A stretch of 31,322 nt of DNA. Source: Prevotella sp. UBA2809. GTDB lineage: Bacteria > Bacteroidota > Bacteroidia > Bacteroidales > Bacteroidaceae. The stretch covers positions 6,574-37,895 of the forward strand of contig DEHD01000001.1 of the NCBI GenBank assembly GCA_002351725.1, given 5' to 3'. Shown piece after piece: positions 13,257-20,273 of this stretch (positions are counted from its first letter, which is position 1; every line of letters starts with the position of its first letter). The position numbers and the translations under genes were made by a program. The notes beneath the pieces are model-generated. The model worked only from the letters and a program-made list of their open reading frames with translations. It was not told where the DNA came from and did no database searches.

Positions 13257-14146
13257 TAAGTAAAGAGAACGTAAGACTCGGCAGCGAGGACTACGGCACT
13301 TACTATGCCCGATTGTTAAGTACATCGTACAGAGCTGGTGAAGCCGTAAAAATTCATGAAACGTGGAAACGCCGTCTCATGATGGGTAGTGGTGTGCGTG
13401 AAGTGGACTGCAAGCAGCGTATTTTTGTGGTACTTAGTGAGTTACTTAGGTCAGACTTTCTGTGCAACGATTATATCGATACGGGCGTTCCTAAGGACGA
13501 CCGAGAGCGGGCCGTAAAGGAAATTCGGTCTCTCAGCTTTGAAGAGTTGCTGGAGATTGAAGGCGCAGATTGGAAGTATGCCTTGCTAAGCCAACAGATG
13601 CGTAAACCTGGGGAAAAGCGGGTGCTGGTGGATGAAAATAGAGCAGGTTTCTATATTGATGAGATGCATGAAAAATTGACTGACGAGGCTGTAGAAGTAT
13701 TCTTGTGGTTTGCTACTATGACACGTCTGGCCTATAAGGAACTTGACCAAATTGCACCTATTAAGAACAATGACGCAAGAACGCCCGAGCAAATCGCTGT
13801 GGATAATTTTGTAGGAAAAATCATCAGCCTCGTAGAAAGTGCTTACGCAAAATACAATGGAAAAATGGTATCGCCAGGTGTGAATCAAGCCGAGGTGAAG
13901 ATTACTATTTTGAAAGATGACCTCATCAGTTTGATGGAAATTAAGAAGAAAAATAAGTTTGATGAACTGAAGGCACTATGCTATCCAGTGAACGGCCAAT
14001 CGAAGGCACGTTTCTGTAAGTATGTAAGCCAGCTTCAACGGAAAGATTTTTTCGGCAAGTTGCCCAATAACCTGCTTGCCGGACTCCTTGCTCCCCTAGT
14101 AGGACTAAAAGAGGGAAGCGTGAAAAACTATCTGAGCCAAACATAA
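13253..14146 (+). CDS. Hypothetical protein, second gene of the unknown two-gene operon
   Basis: 297 aa, soluble, mostly helical, no membrane segment. The N-terminus (GSEDYGTYYARLLSTSYRAGEAVKI) leads into a helical body. Residues 225-290 (VKITILKDDLISLMEIKKKN, then KARFCKYVSQLQRKDFFGKL) end in a basic segment with GLKEGSVKNYLSQT that could bind nucleic acid. I do not recognise a family. It is coupled to the gene before it by an ATGA overlap and followed by a strong terminator, so the pair is a complete operon. Confidence 0.6.
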   Translation: MISKENVRLGSEDYGTYYARLLSTSYRAGEAVKIHETWKRRLMMGSGVREVDCKQRIFVVLSELLRSDFLCNDYIDTGVPKDDRERAVKEIRSLSFEELLEIEGADWKYALLSQQMRKPGEKRVLVDENRAGFYIDEMHEKLTDEAVEVFLWFATMTRLAYKELDQIAPIKNNDARTPEQIAVDNFVGKIISLVESAYAKYNGKMVSPGVNQAEVKITILKDDLISLMEIKKKNKFDELKALCYPVNGQSKARFCKYVSQLQRKDFFGKLPNNLLAGLLAPLVGLKEGSVKNYLSQT

Positions 14147-14175
14147 GCTATTATTATAACAATGTACGCGCGCGT

Positions 14176-14212
14176 AACGCCTATTTCAGCAATGAAGTAG
14201 GCGTTTTTTTTT
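14176..14212 (+). terminator. Rho-independent terminator of the unknown operon
   Basis: AACGCCTATTTC (14176-14187), loop AGCAAT, GAAGTAGGCGTT (14194-14205), with one G-T pair, then nine T. It lies 30 nt after the stop codon. Confidence 0.85.
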
Positions 14213-14220
14213 GTTTGATT

Positions 14221-14260
14221 TATGATGAATCATATGGATTAATTTTTATGATTCATCATA
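14221..14260. repeat. Perfect 13-bp inverted repeat
   Basis: TATGATGAATCAT (14221-14233) and ATGATTCATCATA (14248-14260) with a 14-nt spacer. There is no T-run, so it is an unlikely terminator. It lies 60 nt upstream of the next promoter and may be an operator or protein-binding site. Confidence 0.6.
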
Positions 14261-14319
14261 TTATCTGCTAACCCCTTGTTTTTCAGACAATTACGAAAAA
14301 CGGATTAATTCCAGAAATA

Positions 14320-14374
14320 TTTGGAATCAGATATTTTTAGTTTTTCCTTTGCATCGTCAAAATATGATTGACGA
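14320..14374 (+). promoter_or_regulatory. Promoter and 5' hairpin of the primase-like operon
   Basis: TTTG 14320-14323, a 20-nt spacer, TTCCTTTG 14344-14351 (TT in place of the usual TA). TCGTCAA (14354-14360) and TTGACGA (14368-14374) form a hairpin at the expected 5' end of the RNA. The rest of the leader, to 14503, is purine-rich around 14415-14440 (several GGAGG-like tracts) and has no gene I can support. Confidence 0.55.
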
Positions 14375-14503
14375 GCGTTCTTTGACATGTTGAGACAACC
14401 ACCCACACTGAAGGCAGGAGGAGAAGAGAGAGGAGGAAAGACAATAAAACATTAATAACTTAAAGGTCGCTTTAAAGGAGACGACGTTAAACCCAAAAGA
14501 AAT

Positions 14504-14644
14504 ATGAGTAGAACACGTAATTTGATCACAATCGCACGAGGCACTATCGCTGAGAATGCACGTCGTCAGCTGTCGTTGATGAACCAGTGCCGAATGCCGA
14601 ACCCAAAGAAGAATGACTATCGCTTCATGGGTCACAGAATCTAA
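14504..14644 (+). CDS. Small basic peptide (46 aa)
   Basis: Runs from ATG 14504 to TAA 14642-14644. It begins MSRTRNLITIARGTIAENAR and ends NDYRFMGHRI, very rich in Arg and Asn, so it would bind nucleic acid or ribosomes if expressed. No family is recognised. It is the first frame in the leader of the primase-like operon, about 150 nt after the promoter, and has only weak ribosome-binding sequence, so it could also be a leader peptide or chance frame. Confidence 0.4.
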   Translation: MSRTRNLITIARGTIAENARRQLSLMNQCRMPNPKKNDYRFMGHRI

Positions 14645-14770
14645 AGGATAGTCAAAGAGAGAATTAATTAACATCATTACAAATTTGAGCGAAGTGAGCT
14701 GAAGAAATCTCATGAGTTAAAGCTGGCCAGCGTTTCCCAAGGCTTCTTCACTCGCCAATTCGTTCAAAAA

Positions 14771-15208
14771 ATGAAGAAAGAATTTCTTACAAAGCAGCTT
14801 TTGCTGCAGAACGTCCAGATGGACGGAAGTGTTAACTATTTAGTAAACGGCGACATTAACATACAGCCCTGCCCTTGGGAACAGGACAAGCAGGTGACTG
14901 AGGGTCGACCTGTGTATTACCGAGCCAATCTTGAGGTGATGGCCGATGGTCAGACCCGAGTAAAAACCAAACGTACGGGTAGTCGAGGGCCACTTTATCA
15001 GACGCTCTTCGAGACGGCTCACGGCACGGTAAAAATTGTGCCACAGCGCAAGCAGCGCCACCCCGAGCGCGAACAGTTAATAGTAGAGTTCAAGTTTCCA
15101 CGCCGATACGGACTGGAGCTAACCAAAAAACTTTACGAGGAGGAATCAGATCAGATTATGTCTTATTTTAAAACACGAAAGGAGGATTGTCTATGGAATC
15201 AGCAGTAA
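14771..15208 (+). CDS. Hypothetical protein upstream of the primase-like gene
   Basis: 145 aa, basic and soluble. Begins MKKEFLTKQLLLQNVQMDGS and contains beta-type segments (VYYRANLEVMADGQTRVKTK, then HGTVKIVPQRKQRHPEREQL). No known family is recognised. Its last 16 nt overlap the start of the primase-like gene, so the two are translationally coupled. The conserved-looking strand pattern and the coupling argue for a partner or regulator of the primase-like protein. Confidence 0.6.
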   Translation: MKKEFLTKQLLLQNVQMDGSVNYLVNGDINIQPCPWEQDKQVTEGRPVYYRANLEVMADGQTRVKTKRTGSRGPLYQTLFETAHGTVKIVPQRKQRHPEREQLIVEFKFPRRYGLELTKKLYEEESDQIMSYFKTRKEDCLWNQQ

Positions 15209-17421
15209 TTATGACTATGAAATTCACATGTATCGGCAAGGGACACGGCGCACCGTGCGTCCCTGCCACCAAGGAAGAATGGGAGGCACTTCGTCGCGAA
15301 TCGTGGCTGGCGCAGATGTGCGAGCGTATAGAGAAAGGTGACAATGAGTTGAAGCATCGCTTGCCAGTGTGGACACCGCATTGCGCTGAGTTTAAGGATA
15401 ACCATCGCGCCATAGCCGATGCTGTTAAACCACTCAATCGACTGATGCTGGACTTTGATGAGAAAGGACACACGGATGAAATCTGCGCCCGACTCCTGGA
15501 AAAGTCGCCATTGGTGCCGCTGCTCATTGAGGAATCGGTTCGTCGTGGTACGCATGTGCTGGTGGAAATGCCGGATGCAATGACACCTGAGGAGGCTCAG
15601 CAGCTGATGAAAGAGGCTACCGGATTCACTCCCGATGCAGCTGTTAAGGACGTAGCAAGGTGCATATATATGGTGCCCGAGAGCCATACGAGGTTCGTTA
15701 GCGAGCGGCTGTTTGAGGTTAATTTAGGCACGGATTCACACGGCTTTATAAATAAAGACACGGCTGGCTGCGCTGAGAGCAGCGTTTCTCTAAAAGAGAG
15801 CAGCGTAAATCCGTGCCAAAAAGAATTCCCGCGAGCGTTCAAGGGCATACCCTACTCTTCTATTATCGCCGAGTGGTGGCGTAGGAATGGCGGTGAGCCT
15901 GCCGAGGGTGAGCGAAACGTAAAACTGCACAAGTTGGCCGTAAACCTCCGTGCCATCTGCGACAACAAGAAAGAGTTGCTGATGCAGGTGATGCCTCGTT
16001 TCGGACTCTCTGACGTTGAACTGAAGTCGGTAGTCGATTCGGCTTGCAAGGAGCCACCAAAAGGCGTTTCTAAAGTAATGCAGGGCATCATCGACGCTTT
16101 AGAGCTGGGCATCAATCCAGATGAAATCGAGGATGCCGAGGCTGCAGCTGAAGAAACGGGCGTAAAAGTAAACGTCAAGTCGCTACCCATCGGACTTAAA
16201 GAATCGCTGGTTGGTGTACCTGTGTCGATGCACATGCCTGTGCTCTGCGGCATCATGCCCATCTGTGGCGCTTATGCCGATGGTGTAGAGGTGGAATATT
16301 GCGACGGCAACGTGCATCGTCTGGGACTGATGGCCATCATTCGTGGCGAGCAGGCATCAAACAAAAGTGTGGTAAAGAATGCCGTAGACATTTGGAAACG
16401 CCAGTTTGATGATGAGGATTCTCTGGCACGTAAGCGCGAAGAGGAATGGAAGGAGCGCAAGAAGGGGCGCAAGGCCAACGAGAAGGCTCCCGACGATCCA
16501 CACGTATTGATTCGAGTGGTGCCCGTAACCGTATCATGCTCTACCCTGCTTAAGCGATTCAAAAACTCAAATGGCCACACTCTTTATAGCTTTGGCGAGG
16601 AGCTTGACACACTGCGAAAAACCAATGGTGCAGGCTCGTGGAGTTCGAAGTACGACATCTACCGACTGGCGTTCGACCGCGGTGAATGGGGACAGGACTA
16701 CAATAGCGACGCGGCTGAGAGCGGTGTGGTGAAAGTGGCCTACAACTGGACAATGCTCGGTACGAACGGCGCACTGAGGAAGTGCTTCAAAGCCGACAAC
16801 ATCGAAAACGGTCTTTCAAGCCGTGTGATGCTTGCTGAGATGCCCGACAGCTCATTCGCTAAGATGCCTAAGTTTCGTAAGCGTTCGGCCGACGACGAGG
16901 CAAAGATTCAGGAGGCTGTCACCCGATTGCGCTCGTTCACAGGAATCCTTGATGTGCCTCGCCTTCGCAAAGCCATCGAGGCTTGGGTAGAAGAGAAACG
17001 CGTAGAGGCAGCCAAGGATATCGACCACGTAAAGGATACCTATCGTAAGCGTGCGGCAGTCATCGGATTCCGTTGTGGTGTGATTTTTCACATACTATCA
17101 GGTGCAGCCCGCGAGTCAAAGTCATGTCTCGACTTTGCACTGATGATGGCCGAGTATTGTCTGCAGCAGCAGATAAAGGCCTTTGGTGAGGCGCTGGAGA
17201 GTCAGTTTGTTGATGCTCGCGACGAGTGCATCCGATACGGGAGCAATCACTCCATCTTCGACCAGCTTTCGCCAGCATTCACGATGGATGATCTGCGAGC
17301 TTTGAAGCGCGGTTTCTGTAGTGAGGCTGGTCTCCGAAAAATCATCTCACGTTGGTATCGAGACCATTGGATTGAGAAGACCGACAAGACGCACTGGAAG
17401 AAATTAAATGCGACTTTGTGA
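15193..17421 (+). CDS. Primase/helicase-like protein (VirE N-terminal/DUF3987 type)
   Basis: 742 aa from ATG 15193, preceded by GGAGG at 15179-15183 at normal spacing; an in-frame TTG at 15187 has worse spacing. The N-terminal 200 residues resemble the VirE-N/BT4734-like primase module (LNRLMLDFDEKGH with a D-x-D pair, then VKDVARCIYMVPE). A linker around 215-290 (KLHKLAVNLRAICDNKKELL) looks like a PriCT-type helical segment. The C-terminal DUF3987-like half has a Walker A-like GEQASNKS at 385-392, where Asn390 replaces the usual Gly. It probably primes or unwinds DNA for the island or a related element. The stop codon lies inside the inverted dispersed repeat. Confidence 0.75.
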   Translation: MESAVIMTMKFTCIGKGHGAPCVPATKEEWEALRRESWLAQMCERIEKGDNELKHRLPVWTPHCAEFKDNHRAIADAVKPLNRLMLDFDEKGHTDEICARLLEKSPLVPLLIEESVRRGTHVLVEMPDAMTPEEAQQLMKEATGFTPDAAVKDVARCIYMVPESHTRFVSERLFEVNLGTDSHGFINKDTAGCAESSVSLKESSVNPCQKEFPRAFKGIPYSSIIAEWWRRNGGEPAEGERNVKLHKLAVNLRAICDNKKELLMQVMPRFGLSDVELKSVVDSACKEPPKGVSKVMQGIIDALELGINPDEIEDAEAAAEETGVKVNVKSLPIGLKESLVGVPVSMHMPVLCGIMPICGAYADGVEVEYCDGNVHRLGLMAIIRGEQASNKSVVKNAVDIWKRQFDDEDSLARKREEEWKERKKGRKANEKAPDDPHVLIRVVPVTVSCSTLLKRFKNSNGHTLYSFGEELDTLRKTNGAGSWSSKYDIYRLAFDRGEWGQDYNSDAAESGVVKVAYNWTMLGTNGALRKCFKADNIENGLSSRVMLAEMPDSSFAKMPKFRKRSADDEAKIQEAVTRLRSFTGILDVPRLRKAIEAWVEEKRVEAAKDIDHVKDTYRKRAAVIGFRCGVIFHILSGAARESKSCLDFALMMAEYCLQQQIKAFGEALESQFVDARDECIRYGSNHSIFDQLSPAFTMDDLRALKRGFCSEAGLRKIISRWYRDHWIEKTDKTHWKKLNATL

Positions 17422-17442
17422 CTTTAGACAATGTGACATTAA
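17410..17442 (-). repeat. GTGACATT-type dispersed repeat, copy 4 (inverted)
   Basis: On the minus strand it begins CTTAATGTCACATTGTCTAA and ends AAGTCACAAAGTCGC, matching the copy at 11589-11622 but in opposite orientation. It covers the stop codon of the primase-like gene. Together the two copies bracket the toxin-antitoxin to primase segment as inverted repeats. Confidence 0.65.
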
Positions 17443-17463
17443 GCAACATTAAACATTAGAATT

Positions 17464-17955
17464 ATGGAATTAGTATTAACACGCATAGCAAAACGTAAGA
17501 CCTACACAATAGGCAAGCTCTACATAGTAGAGAAAGTAGACGACGAGTATCTGGCAGGAGAGAAGCAAACCTACTTCTGCGATACTCTTGAACCAACGGC
17601 ACTCGAACTGAAGACAACGGTATCGAAAGACGCTGTACTTCGTTCTCCCACAAAGGCTCAGAAGCTGAAGCCGTTCGCCATACCCGAAGGCCGTTACGCA
17701 GTAGTGATTACATGGAGTCCGAAAATGAAGAAGTGGCTGCCATTGTTGCTCGGCGGCCCCGACTTCAACCGCCTCTTCAAGGGCATTCGCATCCATGCAG
17801 GAAATTCCGCGAAGGATACCGCTGGCTGCATCCTTGTTGGTCGCAATCAGATAGTAGGCCAAGTGCTCGAAAGTCGCAAGTGGCTCTACGAACTCAAACA
17901 GAAGATTGTAGAGGCTAAGGACAAAGGTGAGGCGGTTTGGCTTACCATCAAGTAG
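17464..17955 (+). CDS. DUF5675 family protein
   Basis: 163 aa, soluble. Matches DUF5675 in pattern: TRIAKRKTYTIGKLYI at the start, YFCDTLEP, AIPEGRYAVVITWSPKMKKWLP, and FKGIRIHAGNSAKDTAGCILVGRN near residue 105. The conserved HAG..A.DT.GCILVG segment resembles the active-site shape of L,D-transpeptidase or cell-wall proteins, but no enzyme activity is established for the family. Such genes recur in phage and island modules beside DUF3987 genes. It is the last gene of this operon and is followed by a terminator. Confidence 0.8.
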   Translation: MELVLTRIAKRKTYTIGKLYIVEKVDDEYLAGEKQTYFCDTLEPTALELKTTVSKDAVLRSPTKAQKLKPFAIPEGRYAVVITWSPKMKKWLPLLLGGPDFNRLFKGIRIHAGNSAKDTAGCILVGRNQIVGQVLESRKWLYELKQKIVEAKDKGEAVWLTIK

Positions 17956-17965
17956 AAAACAAGAA

Positions 17966-18002
17966 AGTACCTTTGAGCACTGCTCAGGGGTACTATTTTT
18001 CT
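17966..18002 (+). terminator. Rho-independent terminator ending the accessory island
   Basis: AGTACCTTTGAGC (17966-17978), a short loop, GCTCAGGGGTACT (17982-17994) with two G-T pairs, then ATTTTTCT. Confidence 0.8.
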
Positions 18003-18018
18003 AAAATACCCAAATAAA

Positions 18019-18050
18019 TTTGGTATTTTACTCACTTATTCGTAATTTTG
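18019..18050 (+). promoter_or_regulatory. Promoter of the lipid A operon, touching the start codon
   Basis: TTTG 18019-18022, exactly 20 nt, TAATTTTG 18043-18050, then CAGC and ATG 18055. With the usual start about 4 nt past the box, transcription begins at the ATG. Confidence 0.75.
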
Positions 18051-18054
18051 CAGC

Positions 18055-18726
18055 ATGAAACAGATTTTTTCGACACTCTCGGTGTATGCTGTGGTGTATT
18101 TTGTGCTGCTTACGGTAGTGCTTGGATTGCTATACTCCTACCCTCAGGTTGAGCTGCACATGCTGATGAACATGCATCACACCGGTTTTCAGGATGCATT
18201 TTTCAAATATTACTCAGTGTTTGCCGAATGGCCTGTTTATTTAGTAGCACTGATACCACTGATTTGGAAAAGAAAAGAGCTTACCGTGTTTTTTGCCATG
18301 AGCGAAATAAGCAGCGGTATAGTGGTACAGATAGTGAAACACTCGTTCCACTCACCGCGACCAGTAATGGTGTTCGAGAACTATCCCGACCTGCTGCTGC
18401 CGCTGGTTGAGGGCGTAGAGATGCGCCATAGCAACTCGTTTCCATCGGGCCACACGTCTACGTTCTTTGTGTTTTTCACCTGCTGCGCCATACTGATGGC
18501 CTACCGCTATCTGCACTCTGACAGGCAGCGCAACCTCCAGACATGGGTGGTGTTCAGTCTGGGCTCGTTGGTACTATTAGCACTTGCTGCGCTTGGCGGA
18601 TACTCGCGAATATATCTGTCGCAGCACTTCACAGCCGATGTGTGCGTGGGCAGCATGATAGGATTCACCATGCCCTGGCTGATTTTCTACCTTACCAGAA
18701 ATAAAATATTGAAACTTGAAAAATGA
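18055..18726 (+). CDS. PAP2-family phosphatase, LpxF-like
   Basis: 223 aa, inner-membrane protein with about six hydrophobic segments. All three PAP2 motifs are present: KHSFHSPRP (K95-P103), FPSGH (PSGH 130-133, with His133) and SRIYLSQHFTAD (184-195, with catalytic His191 and Asp195). Members at this locus type include lipid A 4'-phosphatases (LpxF of Bacteroides), which remove a phosphate and raise resistance to cationic peptides; undecaprenyl-pyrophosphate phosphatase is the alternative. The next gene is a phosphoethanolamine transferase, which supports lipid A as the substrate. The two overlap by 4 nt (ATGA), giving tight coupling. The transcript is predicted leaderless. Confidence 0.8.
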   Translation: MKQIFSTLSVYAVVYFVLLTVVLGLLYSYPQVELHMLMNMHHTGFQDAFFKYYSVFAEWPVYLVALIPLIWKRKELTVFFAMSEISSGIVVQIVKHSFHSPRPVMVFENYPDLLLPLVEGVEMRHSNSFPSGHTSTFFVFFTCCAILMAYRYLHSDRQRNLQTWVVFSLGSLVLLALAALGGYSRIYLSQHFTADVCVGSMIGFTMPWLIFYLTRNKILKLEK

Positions 18727-20273
18727 ATAATCAAAAATTAAAGAACCTGATAAAGAAGCCCATCTCACTCTTCGCTTTCTCAGCAATAGTGAGCGTGGCA
18801 ACCATGCTGCTGTACAACATACCATTCTTTAACTATGTAGTAGAGCATACCAACCAGAGCACGCCAATACGCGTATTCCTGATAGCATCGCTGGTGGTAG
18901 TGATGCTGCTGGTTAACTTCCTTATGACCTACCTCGTGATGTATCTCATGAGGATCGTAGGCCGAATTCTGCTGGCTATAATGGCCATCATAAACGCCAC
19001 ATCGCTTTACTTCATTCTTACCTACAACATCATTATCGATGAGGTTACAATAGGTAACGTGTTCAACACGCGATACTCTGAGGCATCAGGATTCTTCAGT
19101 TGGTCGCTGTGGGCATTCATCATCGCCTTTGGCGTGCTGCCGGCATTGTTCTGCCTGTTGCAGCCTATAAAAATGGGCAAGGCAAAGCAGATGGGCAGAT
19201 ACTGCGGAATATCATTAGGAATAGTGCTGGCACTGCTGCTGGCAAACATTAACCAGACACTATGGATAGGACAGCACGACACTGAGCTTGGCGGATATCT
19301 GCAGCCATGGTCGTATCTGGTTAACAGCATACGCGTGACAAGCATAAGAATGGCTAAGCAGGCCGAAGAGATAAAACTGCCCGACGGTAAGATTACCGAC
19401 AACGATAAGGCCGTGGTGGTACTGGTTATCGGCGAGTCGGCACGTAAGGCTAACTTCCAGCTCTACGGCTACAAGCGCGCCAACAATCCAAGGCTGTCAA
19501 AGCAGCAGGGACTGAAGGTGTTCCAGGCCCAATCGTGCGCCACATTCACCACTGCCGGAGTAAAGGCAATACTCGAGCCAAAGAACAGCAGCGACCTGTA
19601 CGAGCCGCTGCCTAACTACGCCTTCAGAACAGGTGCCGACGTGGTTTGGCGCACTATAAACTGGGGCGAGCCACCCATCCACATCGACGAATACGAAAGC
19701 GGCATCGTGCTGAGCAAGAAATATCCGAACGTAGACAAGCGCTACGACGAACTGCTGTTTACCGGCCTGCGCGAGCGCATAGAATCGAGCACCAAAAACA
19801 AAGTTCTGATAGTGATACACACCAGCACCAGCCACGGCCCCAACTACGCCAGTAAATACCCCAAGAAGTTTGAGGTTTACAAGCCCGTGGCACACAACGT
19901 GGAAGAGAGCGAGAAAAACGTAGCAAAGCTGGTGAACGCCTACGACAACACCATTCTCTATACCGACTATCTGCTGAGCAACATGATTGACACACTGCGA
20001 TCGCTGAAGGACTGGAAGAGCTCGATGATCTTCATTTCCGACCACGGCGAGTCGCTGGGCGAGAACAATATGTTTATGCACGGAATGCCAATGAAACTGG
20101 CCCCGAAAGTGCAGTACGAGATACCATTCCTGGTATGGACATCGGATGGCTACAGAGAATACAAGAGCAATCTGCCTGAGGTTCTCGAACAGCATTACAT
20201 CTTCCACTCGGTACTCAACCTGCTGTCGATAAAATCGCCAGCCTACAACAAAGATTACGACATCTTTAAATGA
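18723..20273 (+). CDS. Phosphoethanolamine transferase, EptA-like (sulfatase fold)
   Basis: 516 aa. The N-terminal 180 residues contain about five transmembrane helices. From about 225 a periplasmic alkaline-phosphatase/sulfatase domain follows, with VIGESAR (metal-binding Glu238), SCATFTT (nucleophile Thr274, aligning with the Thr of EptA SCATS) and SDHGES (Asp440/His441). EptA-type enzymes move phosphoethanolamine from phosphatidylethanolamine to lipid A in the periplasm. Bacteroidales lipid A is known to be 4'-dephosphorylated and to carry phosphoethanolamine, so this enzyme and the PAP2 protein before it form a coherent pathway. It overlaps both neighbours by 4 nt (ATGA). Confidence 0.88.
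   Translation: MNNQKLKNLIKKPISLFAFSAIVSVATMLLYNIPFFNYVVEHTNQSTPIRVFLIASLVVVMLLVNFLMTYLVMYLMRIVGRILLAIMAIINATSLYFILTYNIIIDEVTIGNVFNTRYSEASGFFSWSLWAFIIAFGVLPALFCLLQPIKMGKAKQMGRYCGISLGIVLALLLANINQTLWIGQHDTELGGYLQPWSYLVNSIRVTSIRMAKQAEEIKLPDGKITDNDKAVVVLVIGESARKANFQLYGYKRANNPRLSKQQGLKVFQAQSCATFTTAGVKAILEPKNSSDLYEPLPNYAFRTGADVVWRTINWGEPPIHIDEYESGIVLSKKYPNVDKRYDELLFTGLRERIESSTKNKVLIVIHTSTSHGPNYASKYPKKFEVYKPVAHNVEESEKNVAKLVNAYDNTILYTDYLLSNMIDTLRSLKDWKSSMIFISDHGESLGENNMFMHGMPMKLAPKVQYEIPFLVWTSDGYREYKSNLPEVLEQHYIFHSVLNLLSIKSPAYNKDYDIFK

Noticed and set aside
17464..17955. DUF5675 protein called as an endolysin
   Set aside because: The HAG...GCILVG segment is suggestive, but no known lytic domain is visible, so only the DUF call is kept.
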